Assembly: GCA_910589415.1 (NCBI GenBank)
Contig: OU342630.1
Coordinates: 86,052,186-86,116,185 of the forward strand
Direction of reading: 5' to 3'
DNA length: 64,000 nucleotides
Origin: Malachius bipustulatus
Lineage: Eukaryota; Arthropoda; Insecta; Coleoptera; Melyridae
A program made the translations under genes and the position numbers. The notes beneath the pieces were generated by a model. That model worked only from the letters and a program-made list of their open reading frames with translations, made no database searches and was not told where the DNA came from. Positions 27,395-39,526 of this stretch are shown here, piece after piece (within the stretch, counting starts at the first letter, position 1; the number at the start of each line of letters is the position of its first letter).

Positions 27395-27559
27395 CGACAG
27401 CCGAACGACTGGCCTGTCAACTCACCTGACATGAATCCCGTGGAACATGTTCAAGCTGAGCTGAAGAGAAAATTTGGGACCGGTGAAAATTCGGCAGAAA
27501 CTTTTGAGCGACTGCGATTGTTACTCCTAGAGGACTTTCTTGAATGTTTAGCTGTGTGA
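27395..27559 (+). pseudogene. Tc1/mariner transposase C-terminal fragment
   Basis: Open 54 codons ending in TGA. Contains NDWPVNSPDMNPVEHVQAEL followed by KRKF, matching the DWPAxSPDLNPIEHxWxxLKR signature around the third acidic residue of Tc1-family DDE transposases. The tryptophan after the histidine is replaced. An in-frame TAA lies just upstream and no N-terminal part is seen, so this is a relic. Confidence 0.85.
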
Positions 27560-27929
27560 TTATTGTTTTGTATTCATGACTATATGTTTTGTTTTGATCA
27601 ATAATGATAATATCAAGTGGTTTCGGAAAAATCTTTCTTCAGGGATGTCATATTAGTTTGACATGACTGCTCTTAGAATAATCTTAGGATATCCAGGTAT
27701 GTTTACGGTTTACGTGAATATTCATCAAAGCATGGACATTATTTTTTTCCGATAACATGCAGTTGAATTTTGATTCTCTCACCCATGAAATTTTGTCTCA
27801 CAAAAGCGATAAAATTCTTATGCATGTAAAGGATGAATTTTTGATTAGATTATATACCTATAGATGAATGTATTAATATGATGTATATCATGTACATATT
27901 ATATCATATAATATTATATACTACATGGG

Positions 27930-28315
27930 ACATCCATTGAGTGTGTAAAGCAAATATGCTCTGACGAGGAGAGCCAAAATCTCGATCTCCAGGCAACTGA
28001 AGAAGGTATGGAGATCGGTTCTAATCCGACTCCAAGGAAAAGCTCGATTCCGCTAGACAAGGAGGAGAAACAAATCTCCCCTGAGAAAAAGGAAGACGAA
28101 TAACCAGATTAGCAAGCCTTCGGGAGAAACTTTCTTCACGCCGGAGAACCTGGATACATGCATTGGCAACAGTCAAGATGGTCAGCTTCCTTAGAGGGGC
28201 TGACCTGATTGGGTTAATGTAGCACGACTAGATGTGAGCCACAATAGCGACCTACGGTCGTAGTGGATATGTCACAATGGCCCACTCAAAAGAAATCAAA
28301 TCTAATCTAATATAG
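27930..28315 (+). mobile_element. 3' end of a non-LTR-type retroelement, copy B
   Basis: Matches 6655-7020 in reverse complement across most of its length (blocks TCTGACGAGGAGAGC, CAAGCCTTCGGGAGAAACTT, CAATGGCCCACT). A frame of about 60 codons, ECVKQICSDEES through SPEKKEDE, is open here and partly kept in the other copy, which suggests the C-terminal end of an element protein followed by a 3' UTR. The right end runs into a short ATCTAATCTAAT stretch, as in many LINE tails. The exact clade is not known. Confidence 0.55.
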
Positions 28316-28322
28316 AAATGCA

Positions 28323-28673
28323 TACAGGGTGTTGATTTTCAAAGCGGGCCATAGGGGATTAGCATTGCGAAAATGGTTTTAAACTCTGGTTCTATTTAAC
28401 CCTCCTGTAACTGGCTACAATGTAGAAACGTCATTATTGTTTAAGCAAGGCATGCTATTTTGTGATTAACAATTACTTGAATTTTTACTGAAGAATTTAG
28501 AAAACAACGTGAAATTAAATTAATTTCTGATGTCAAGCGTTATGCGCAATAATTTTAGCTTCATTTTGATACCAAAACCATTTTTGTCAGTTTAAACGGC
28601 GAGCAGGAATCCTCAAAAACCACTTTCGCAATGTTAATCCCCTATGGCCCGCTTTGAAAATCAACACCCTGTA
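28323..28673. repeat. Foldback element with TACAGGGTGTTG tips
   Basis: 351 bp. The left arm TACAGGGTGTTGATTTTCAA, followed by AGCGGGCCATAGGGGATTA, is matched by its reverse complement at the right end. Spacer AT-rich with no frame. Confidence 0.85.
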
Positions 28674-29502
28674 TAATAATATAATATAATATCTCATATA
28701 ATATACATATATGGGCCACTTTTGATGCAACATCCCTCTCACCCATTCTCCGCTCCTCCTAGGGAATTGAATGCTTATTCAAATTCGATTCCTGAGTGTC
28801 CTTCACTGATGTTTAAGCTTAAAATAAGACTGATAACCTGAAAAACGGGAACTCCTCCAAACTTTTCAGATTTGGCAGTACTTTGCGTAACGGCCTGTTA
28901 TAAGACGTCATCGTAAGATTAGGTGCAAATTGTTTGTAGCACACATAATAGGACAGGAAAGAAGCTATAGACCAGAAGAGCAATCCAAGTAAATAATTAA
29001 TTTAAGGAAATTTACCTACTGCTATGAACTCCATTAATATTTTTGAGCACCTCATTTCCTGTCATGAGTAGTTAAGTGTTCTTAGTTTTGTGCTGTAATT
29101 AAAAAAGCTCGTTTGTAATTACGACGGTTTGTTAATTTATCCACTAGAATTGTCATTTTTCACAAACGTTTAATTAAATAAGCCAATGAAGAATAATAGA
29201 AAGAGTGGAAACCTGAAGACACAGCCTTGAAATAAATGATTATCATATCTTTTAAGTATCCATCATAGCCAAAAAAACTTTACATTGACTTTCTAACAAA
29301 TGAAACAAACATGATTATTTAAAATGTGTAGGCGCCCACATTATTTTTTTCAATTTGAAAGTTTTTATTATTTTGATCGCAATTTAAGGGAGTGGTGGGC
29401 AAGTTTACATACTTAAAGTTTGAGAATTACCATTTTTGAAAACATCTAGTTCTGAAAGAAAATTTCTCGCCACAAATCTTTATTAAGATAATGTTATCTG
29501 AA
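28674..29502. other. 3' flank of ABCB gene 1, no gene seen
   Basis: AT-rich sequence with an ATAAT run near 28676-28710. No coding frame or recognised repeat beyond the poly(A) signal already listed. Confidence 0.4.
29479..29484 (-). terminator. Probable poly(A) signal of ABCB gene 1
   Basis: AATAAA on the minus strand, 18 nt beyond the TAG stop. The position suits a very short 3' UTR. In AT-rich DNA such a hexamer can occur by chance, so transcript ends would be needed for certainty. Confidence 0.4.
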
Positions 29503-32500
29503 CTACTGCTTATGTCCTGACTGCAGCTTATAAAACTCGAAGTATAATCCCTGCTTCTCCAGGAGTTCGGTATGTGTACCCATTTCCGCGATCACGCCAT
29601 CCTTCACTACACATATCAGGTCTGCATCTTGTATAGTTGTAAGCCTGTGTGCTATGGTGATGCAAGTTCTGCCCAACTTGGCTCTGTCCAGGGCCTCTTG
29701 TACAATCTAGAAAAAAAATGAAATAAATTGACAGAAAACCCCCTTTGACTGATGACATCATTGAAAAAACGTCTACAACAAAGTTAAACAAAGCCAAAAA
29801 TGAAAAATACACTTCTTAAACTACTCATACTAAAAACAACTTTTATATTTTTAAAAGAAATAGGGAACATATCGTCGCCTTTCTCGTCTACTACCCCAAC
29901 TAAAAAAAATGTGGACATTGAAATATTCTGTGAAATAACCACTCTTGTGTAACTCTTTACACTCACGAAGTGGCAAGTCTGTATGTTTAATAGTAGTTGA
30001 GAGATAGTTGCGAGTGTCCTAGTTAATACACTTTTGTTCTCATCTGCGTCACTCATAGGAACTCGTTTTTTAGGTATCCTCAAAAATTTTTCTAATTGCA
30101 GCTGAACCATTACGTGAGAAAGACGAAAATTTGACAAGACGGGGAATGCGCAACCAAAAGTTGCAGCTTCTTTTTTTTAACGAAGGGATCATCGGTCTTA
30201 ACTATGTAGATAAAGACAAAGTCGCTCCACTTCAGTGATTATGGGTATGTTGCCGCTTTAATAATTATTTACAATAAAAAAATCCACTTATAAGAGAATT
30301 TAGTTACAATCAATTTTTTTTTAGCTTTTTGGGGACTTTCATTTTTGTGACATAATTTTGCATCTTATCTTAGAGTAAGTTATGTAGCAAATTGATGATA
30401 TTACTTACCTTCTCACTTTCGTTGTCTAATGCAGAAGTTGCTTCATCTAAGAGTAATATGCTGGGCTTCCTGACTAAAGCTCTAGCGATGGCTATTCGTT
30501 GTTTTTGCCCACCTGATAGCTGCGCACCTTTGGAACCCAGCTTGGTATCGTATCCCTATAAGAATAATAAAACAGAAAATATCACATTATACAGGGTGGT
30601 TGGTAATGGGCAGCCACAATGAAACGTAATATATAAAATCGTATTTTAAGCATCAAACAAAAAATCATTTTCTTTGAAGATCAGGCATCGTTTAAGAAAT
30701 ATTTCCAAAATTGTGGTTCAGTTACTGGATAAAATATATTTTATTGCTGCCTTAGTTTTACACTTTTGGAGATATTTCCTAAACGAAGCCTGATCTTGAA
30801 AAGAGTTAATCTCTTTTATGCTTAAAATACGATTTGATACATGACGTCGATTTTGACTGTCCAATTAGCAAACCCTCTATACAAAGAGATAAAAAAATAA
30901 TAATACGTATTATACACAGGGTGTCCTAGAATAAATGAGATATTCTGGGACACATTCAAACAATATGAATCATTACTCCAACAATAATATTGAACTGATG
31001 ATTTTGAATAATTGTTCCTGGAATTTGGGAATATTAAAAAAAATTGTTCGTGAGCAAGTTTGTGTATTATTATTCATTACATTAGAAAAGTATAATGACA
31101 GAAACCTCACCTGTGGTAAAGAAGTTACAAATTCATGAACGTTGCTCATTTTGGCAGCTTCAATCACCTCTGTCATATCAACTGTTCTTTCGTTATCTCC
31201 ATACGCAATATTCTGCCCTATCGTTCTGTCGAAAAGCACAGGTTCTTGTTGTACTACTCCCAGGCGATGTCTCAAGGTGGCCAGTTGGTTTACTTGAATG
31301 TCACGTCCATCCACGCTGACCGTTCCATTTGTGGGGTCATAGAATCGCTCCAGAAGCTGCACGATTGTGGATTTTCCACAACCGCTTGACCCAACTAGTG
31401 CCACAGTCTTGCCAGCAGCCACTTCTAAGTTTAGACCCTGCAGTACAGGAACCCCTGGCCTTGTGGGGTACGAAAACAAGATATTTCTATAGTCCACTTT
31501 TGATTGGTTCTGTAAAGTATTATAATTATTAAACTTATTATAATTTTACATTTTTAAATTTCATATTAATTGCTTGAGAATAACAACTAAGTTCAATATG
31601 GGCTTTTATAAGAACAACAGGCTTGCATAATAGACGCCTAAGGTCTCAGCAGTGAAAATCAGGGAGTATCTCATCAAGTTCAATCAGGGTTACCGTAAGA
31701 TCACAATAATTATTATAGCTCAATTTAGGTAAAGTGCTGGTTATTAGGAATTCCTCTTAAAAAAGTTTTAAAAGGCCAATAAGGACGCGTTTGATTATGA
31801 TATGATGATGAGATACGCCAATTGATAAATCAAATCATGCTAACTGAAGTATTACTTACCCAAGGCTCTATGGATGGATTGGGAATGTCTCTTATAAGAG
31901 GGACTCTGGCTAATAAATTAAAGATCCTTCCAGCAGCAATCAATCCTTTCTGAAAATTAGGAGAAAAGGCGAATGCCTGCCCTACTGACCACGATCCTGC
32001 CATTACTACTTGAATTTCTCTGGAATTACAATTATAATTATTAATAAGTACAGCGAACTGAGGTGAAGTGTTAGGTGATAAAAAATATGATAATAATTAT
32101 GATGCAAAATGTTTTCAGTGCGTTTTTTCGGGATTTAGCTCCATTTCCTTGCTTACTACACCTGTTTTCTAGGTAGTAAGTAGCTTTTAATAATTATTAA
32201 CTTTGGAAATTTACATAGAAAAAATAGCGTATCACCTTGTTAAGAAAATGAACCCAGGACCTATGAGACTCATAACCACGCCTATCGATACCCACAAGGC
32301 TTATCATCATAAGAACCATAAAAAAATCGAAACTTTCTTCAAGAAATAGTCATCAGAAGGGAAGACGCAAAATATCTTCAAGGTCGTAGTGTAGAATGCA
32401 TCTCTAATACCATACAATTCAAAATTGTTGGATCGATTCTTCGAAATAACTTTACTATTTTTCGTCTTAATTCTCGGATGTTTATGAAAAAATAGAAGAT

Positions 32501-35500
32501 GAGACCGACTGGTATGAATGATGATGGATAAATGATTCGAAAAAAATCAACATTTTCCTTACAGAAATATCAATTCGAAGTCCATTCCATCGCTAGTTAT
32601 AAGTTTGACTCCATAAAATATTCCAGCTCCATTTGCAAAACACCATATGCTTCTCGCTAGTCCAACGATCAACCCTCTGAAATGAAGTCTTTTCTTCGCA
32701 AGCTTGAGGTACGGCGCCATTTCCTTGATAAATTTATCACAGAATGTTTGTTCGCAGCCCAAAGAAACTACTGTTCTAATGTTGCTAATAGCTTCCACAG
32801 CCAACTTAAAAATAAATAATGTTAAATTGTTAGACAATTTTCTTTAATCTACAAGTTTTGACAATAAAAATGCTGCCAGAATCAGAATGTTTCGAATTTT
32901 TGCTTTTTGTGGAACGTAACGTTTTCAATCAAACATTGAAGTGTAGTAAATTTTCTTTGTAACAAGTTTGCAAGAAGAAGTTTGTGTTTAAAAGGACTCT
33001 TCTGTAAACTTAAGCCCAAATCACTAAAGGCCAGAAAATACTGCCAGATTACTCACAATGTTAAAAATTTACAATAAATTGATTGCAATATTTTTCACTT
33101 GATCACTAGTAATTAAGCATTAAAAGCTCCTTACCTTGGCGGCGCCTTCTAAAGCTTTTTGATTCGTTTGGGCATCGCTATCTCTAATTCTTTGCTCGAA
33201 AAATATTGAAAATAACACCAATGGTACGAAGCACATAAGAACAAGAGCCAACTTCCACTGGTAATACAGAGCCAAAATATTGGCCACAATGAAGGTGGTG
33301 ACAGAGTTTAGTATTGTACCAATCGTGGTTCCTGATGCCTAGAATAAAAAGCACTTTGGGGGAATACATTCACTTAAAAACGTAAAAGTAAAGCACTTTT
33401 ACTTACACCTTGAACACTTCCGGCTTCACCAGACAGAAATGCACACAGGGCTCCCACTCCGTTTGATTTCTTGTCGAACCAACCCATTTCTTGATTCAAC
33501 ATACTTCCAAATACCTTTCTTCGCAATCTCAATGTCAATTTTTCTCCTGACATACTGAAACTGTATGTCTGCAAAATAATGAAAGTACTATAGTTTTAAC
33601 AGGCTAAAGGCGACATTCCACAAAATACAGCGCCGCATACCGGACCGCTGGAGCTGCTGCAGCAGCAAATGCCGTAACAGCAAGGTGAAGCAAAAATCGC
33701 ATTGCCTCCTTCCACCAAATGCGTTTATTACCTGCCCGTTTGCATTTATTACCTATCCATACATTTTCACGTGCATTAGAGCTCTTGTAATTTGATAAAA
33801 ACTTTTATCATGTAATAGGAGGTGATTTTCCACTCCAAGAATCAGCCTATTTTTTAAAGAATCGGTCTCTGTTAATTTTGGCTTCGAGATCTAGCTCATA
33901 TAGCCACAGAATAATTTCATTATATGTATAAATACTTATAGTTATATATAGAATCAGTCTCTCTTCTAACATTTTATTATCCGAACTCAAAAAAGCTAAT
34001 GGGTCAATTTTATTTAAAACAGCATGTTACTACGGCCAGCAATTAGAAATCAACTGACGTTCATTTGACTGCATCTAGCGACTTGCAGCACGTCACTGCA
34101 TGCGACTCTGAGTCCGGCATGCAGAGCCGCGGATCTGGTCCTCTTAAGTATTTATAACCTAAAGAATAAAAGAGGTTTTACCTGAGCCACTGTAGCAAAT
34201 GCTGTCACAATTCCAATAATTAGAAAGTAAAGGCAATACAAATTTGTTTTTTCTCTCATGGTGTTAGGGTCCTCCTCAGCAAAAACCTGAAACACGTGTT
34301 CAAATAAATAACTCCATTTTTTTCAGTACATCAAAGGAATAATATACCCCTATTATTTTACCGAAAACGAGACCATAAATTGGGAACGCAGAACCAATCA
34401 ACATTGATGAAAGGCATCCTACCAAAATGAACATCCACTCTGGTCTGCTAGCTTGCAAAACATTCAAGAATGATGTCTTTGTTGGCTCGTCTATTTCTAC
34501 CTGATCTTCTTCTTCTATTTCTTTCTAACGGATAGAAATTATGCAGGCATTTAGATAAACATTTGAAATATTTAAACAATTTGAGTAGGTAGATAGAATA
34601 TTTTAAAATGCACCAAAGAAAAAGCTTTACAATAACTTTATTTGTAGATATTATCGTGTGTATTTTGATTTGATTAATAATTGTTAAGCTTTTTCATAAT
34701 TTGTTTTCAGAAAACTTGGGAGCTACTACTTACTTGCACCTCTTTTAATGTTAACTTCCTTGAAAGTCTTCTTTTTGTGGGTAGTTTATTGGACTCGATG
34801 TCAGTAACTTCTAAATCTTTAAATTACTATGTTAAGCAATGCTATGTAAATTCTGCAAGAAAAAAGCTTACCATCTTCTAATTCTACTGCATCATCTTCA
34901 TGATCGCGTGAATGAACAAGATTATAGTAAGCACCTTTCAGTGCCATTAGTTCCGAATGACTGCCTTGTTCTATCACTTTTCCTTCAGAAACAACCACTA
35001 TCCTGTTGGCATTTCTTATTGTTGATAATCTGTGCGCCACGATAATAGTCGTACATTCTCCACTGATCTATTGACAACAATAATAATTATTTAATAAAGA
35101 TCTAAGATTTTTTTGACATCCTCGTAAGTATTTGAATTTCCTATAGTTAATTTAGTAGCTACTACATAACAACCACGCGTAAAAATATCTATCGTCAAAG
35201 ACTCAGAGATCACCAGAAAAACTTTTCCGAATTTGGTAGCATAGCCCGCAGAATAATAAGAAATAATGAATGTGATCTAACCTTATCAATAGCGGCCTGC
35301 ACCTCGGCCTCGCTGGTGGTATCTAAAGCTGAAGTTGCTTCATCCAACAATAACACACGTGGCTCTCGAATTAGCGCTCGAGCAATGGCGATTCGTTGCT
35401 TCTGTCCTCCCGAAAGCTGGGACCCTCGCTCACCGACTATTGTCTCGTATCCATGAGGAAGAGCCTGGATGAAGACATGGGCATTTGCACGCCTTGCAGC

Positions 35501-38500
35501 TCTTACTATCTCTTCCTGAGTGGCGTTCACTCTACCGTACCTTATGTTCTCTGCTATCGTCGTGCAGAACAGAGCAGGTTCTTGTCCAACTACTCCAATA
35601 TGATCACGAAGACGTGACAGGCAGAGAGTTCTAATATCATACCCGTCTAGATGCACCTAGAATTACAAACACCTATAAAATAACTTTGACTAGGATTTAA
35701 TTATAATGATAAAGTTAAGGTGATTTTTATTCCATACTAACTATTCCTTCGCTTGGGTCGTAGAAACGTTGCAGAAGTTGAATACATGTGGATTTTCCGC
35801 AGCCAGAGCTGCCGACTAAAGCAACCACTTCGCCGCTGGTGATTTTCAGATCAAATCCTTGTAAAACCTGGTAAAACCCCCAAAAAAATTGGTTATAAGT
35901 TTTCAAAAAAAGAGACTATAATATGATGTGTCTCTGAGAGACATCACATACTTCAAGTTTCCGGTGTTTTTTGGGTTACACTACCTGCACTACTATGAAC
36001 TAGGTACCGGTCATCCATCATCATGCCTCATAATAATACCATAAGCGATCCCCCTCCCCATTAAAAGAGAAGCTATTTTCGGAAATTAGGAGAGTACTAA
36101 CCTTAACGTCAGGTCTAGATGGATATTGAAAATGGACATTTTCAAACCAAATATCTCCTTTAATCGTATCTAATTTCAGGCCACTATCTAGAGATGTATT
36201 AATTTCAGATTCAGTATCTAGGATTGAGAAAATTTTTACTGCTGCTTGTTTGGCTACACCAAAAACCTCTATAAGTGGAGCTGATTGACCAAAATGCCAG
36301 GTGCCAGTTAGGACACCAAAAAATACCTTGAATAAAAACAAATTTTTTTATTTATCAGCTTTATATCATAGGAAAACTTAAAAAATCGGTAATCGTACCG
36401 TTATCATGTTACCGGGAGTATAAACCCTATCCTCTGGTGGTAGGCTGCTCTCATCGATGATGAATCCCACTCCCACCCAAAAAGCAAGAGAGTAGCTAGC
36501 AAAGACCAAGAACCACATAAGTGCCTGGTTGATGCCACTGAACACTGCTCTAAGTATATTGTTATTCTTGGCCTTAGTAAGGTAGTGAGAATACCTGTCC
36601 AGTTCCTTATTTTGTCCTCCAAACGCCACTACTGTGCGGATGGAAGAAAATACTTCTTCCGCCACTGCACCAGCTGAAGAGTAGGCTTCTAATTCAGTTT
36701 TGGAAAATTTACCTGTCAGCTACAAAAGAAAATTACTTATTCGATTATCGAAATCTTCATTGATAAAAAAGTGTATAATTGACTAAAAATAGTACCCAAG
36801 TGATTAATCCCATGAACACCATTGTCACTGGAAACGATATAAGGCAGATTAGTGTCAATTTCCAGCCTTTGATGAACGCGGTTATGACGCTGGCCACCAG
36901 GACAGATACACAAAACATGAAAAATGTAATTTTTTCACCTATTCCTTCTTCTATTTTAGACAAGTTTCTGAAAGGAAGTTAATCAATTTTGTATTTGTTG
37001 ACAGGGGTAGGTACAACATACTCGGTAAAGCTGGTGGCAAAGTCTCCAGTTTGATTCAGGTCGTGCCATTTAATATCCAGATGAAGAATTTTGTCAAGAA
37101 ACATTACACGTATTTTTGTAATCTGCAAAAAATATGATGTTTAGTCAAGTCATGGCAATAAAATAAATAATAGAGCTTTCTAACTATCTGAAGTTAACTA
37201 TAGAAAATATAAAAATGGCAAATTTATAAGAAACCCAACTATCTACTATTACTGGGACCACTTTAATAGTTTTTTGCTGCATTATTTGCGAAGGACCAAT
37301 AATTATTGTATCAGAGATTAAATAATGTTGTTTTTATTTATTTATTTACTCATGACTTACCTGTCTAATGGCTGAATAGCTTAATAAAGCTGAGCTAACA
37401 TAAGTTGTGATGAGTGTGAGGAATCCAATGAAGGTCATCCATATGCCGAAAGTGTTAACTCGCTCAAAGAGGTCTTCTTCGAGGGACGTTTTTGCAATAC
37501 CAGTTGCGTTTCGCATGGCCATCACATGCAGGATAATCTCTTGCATGATATCGCCATAAAGAAGAACAACAGCAGGTTGAGCGCAGCCAGCCACTAGGAT
37601 GCATAGAATCCCGAGTATAATCAGGGTGCGGTCTAGCTTTGTCGCATAGCGGAACTATAATAAACAAAAAAATTGTTCAAACCAACTCATTAAACCAAGC
37701 TACTTGGTGCATCTTGGCTAAGTGCTTGGTCAGAGATTACTCAAGAGAAACTTTTTTGGTCGTAGGTATGACTTCAATTTTGTATTTAAAGCCTTCTTAG
37801 AACGTTGAACAACTTTTTCAAATACCATTTTTACATACCTACATATCTTTAGAAACAAGGGTAGTTTACTCTTCAGTATTTTTTCCTAACACATCGTATA
37901 CGCAAACACATAATCTCTCTTTTGGTTACCTATTATTGGTTTTTATATTTGCGATAATGCAGAAACTTTTTGCAAGATGAAACTTTCATCAGTGGTTAGG
38001 ATTTTTCTATATGTTTCTAACTTTCTGCCGGACACCGATATTACCACATTATGGATAAGGAATTCTAAGTTCTTTTTCGTATTTATAAGCTCATAAATGT
38101 CCTAACAAGATAAAATATAATCATTTTTGTGAAAAATTGTGACTGCACTGAATACATTTATTCAGGAATAAAATAGTAATCAGGTTTACCAATATTACGA
38201 TGTTGCCATAAAAACATGAAATGACAAGTGTCACAAAGGAAATAAAAGACAAAAACTATCGTAAAATTTGGGAACACATTTTGGTTTAAATTTACAGTCT
38301 TTCTGAACATCTTCTTCACAATCTGTATGCCGTGTCCACCTATTCGGGACCAACCTGTACATTTTCATTTTAATATTATCTCTATTTTGTTACCAAATGG
38401 ACAAATATTATCATATCTTGCTTACTTATTAATCAATACATAGCCTAGCGTAATAATAATTCCTCCAATTTTGCATTGATTTAATATTATACCGGGTGTT

Positions 38501-39477
38501 TCATTGACTCCTCGAAATAGGGATTTCAAAATGGGGACGAATTTCAAATAGGAACATTTTAAGCCAATAATTTGTTAAGATTGAAAAGCTGTTTCTGTTG
38601 CGGCAGGTACATTTTAATTCTGCTAAGCCGGGGAATAGGTTTCAATTTGTGACGTCATGTTCATTATTGATTTGCTTTTCAGAATTCACAATGACGTAAT
38701 TGACGAAAATTGCATCACAGTGAAATGAAACATACGAAAATGACGTCATATACCTGAAAGTAATTTTTTTATCGAAATTGGCTCAACAGGCTTAAAACGT
38801 AACTGCAGCAGCAGAAGCATAGTTTTTCAATCTTGAAGCTTAGCTAATTATTATTAACTCAACATTTCTTTCTAAAACATATATTTAAAGGGAAGAAAAT
38901 AATAATTAAATCCTAGGTTGTTACTATTGAAATGCGTCGGGCAATGAAATACCCGGTATGTAAGAAAGTCTCTACCTACGTTTATGTTGCATTAGATATA
39001 TGTAGTTATATTAGAGACAGTCCATCACGACAACTCTGAAATTTACTTTCATCTTAAATGAAACCACACAGAATAAAGTCCATGACGTCAACAGGAAAGT
39101 AAACAAACATCTCCTATCCTTTCAAGCAAAACAAACGCTTTATTTAGTGAAATATTTTCAACACCAGGTGTTGAAAATAAACATGATCAATAGGTCCTAT
39201 TGATCATGTTTAAAAGTAAAACGATGCTTTGTGTATGTATGTGACGTACATGAACAGTATAACTAGAACTAATATGCCAGGTATTAAAAAAAACTTGTCA
39301 TTTCAGTTTGGTAAGGTATAGAGGATGATCAGTAACTCGCGCCCTCCACATACAGGGCGATATAGAGCCAATTAAAATTTGGGATATCCTGAAAACAAAA
39401 ATTGAATCCAACGGTTGGTTTTCAAGTTACAGAGTTTCCCTCATCCGAGTTTGAAGGTAATTTTTTCAATAATCGTG

Positions 39478-39526
<49 letters not shown>

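Noticed and set aside
29784..30137. 117-codon minus-strand frame within gene 1
   Set aside because: Lies in the intron between the last two exons; its reading does not continue the ABCB domain, and the flanking exons join perfectly without it.
34681..35617. Plus-strand frames across ABCB exons
   Set aside because: Antisense shadows of the minus-strand coding exons.
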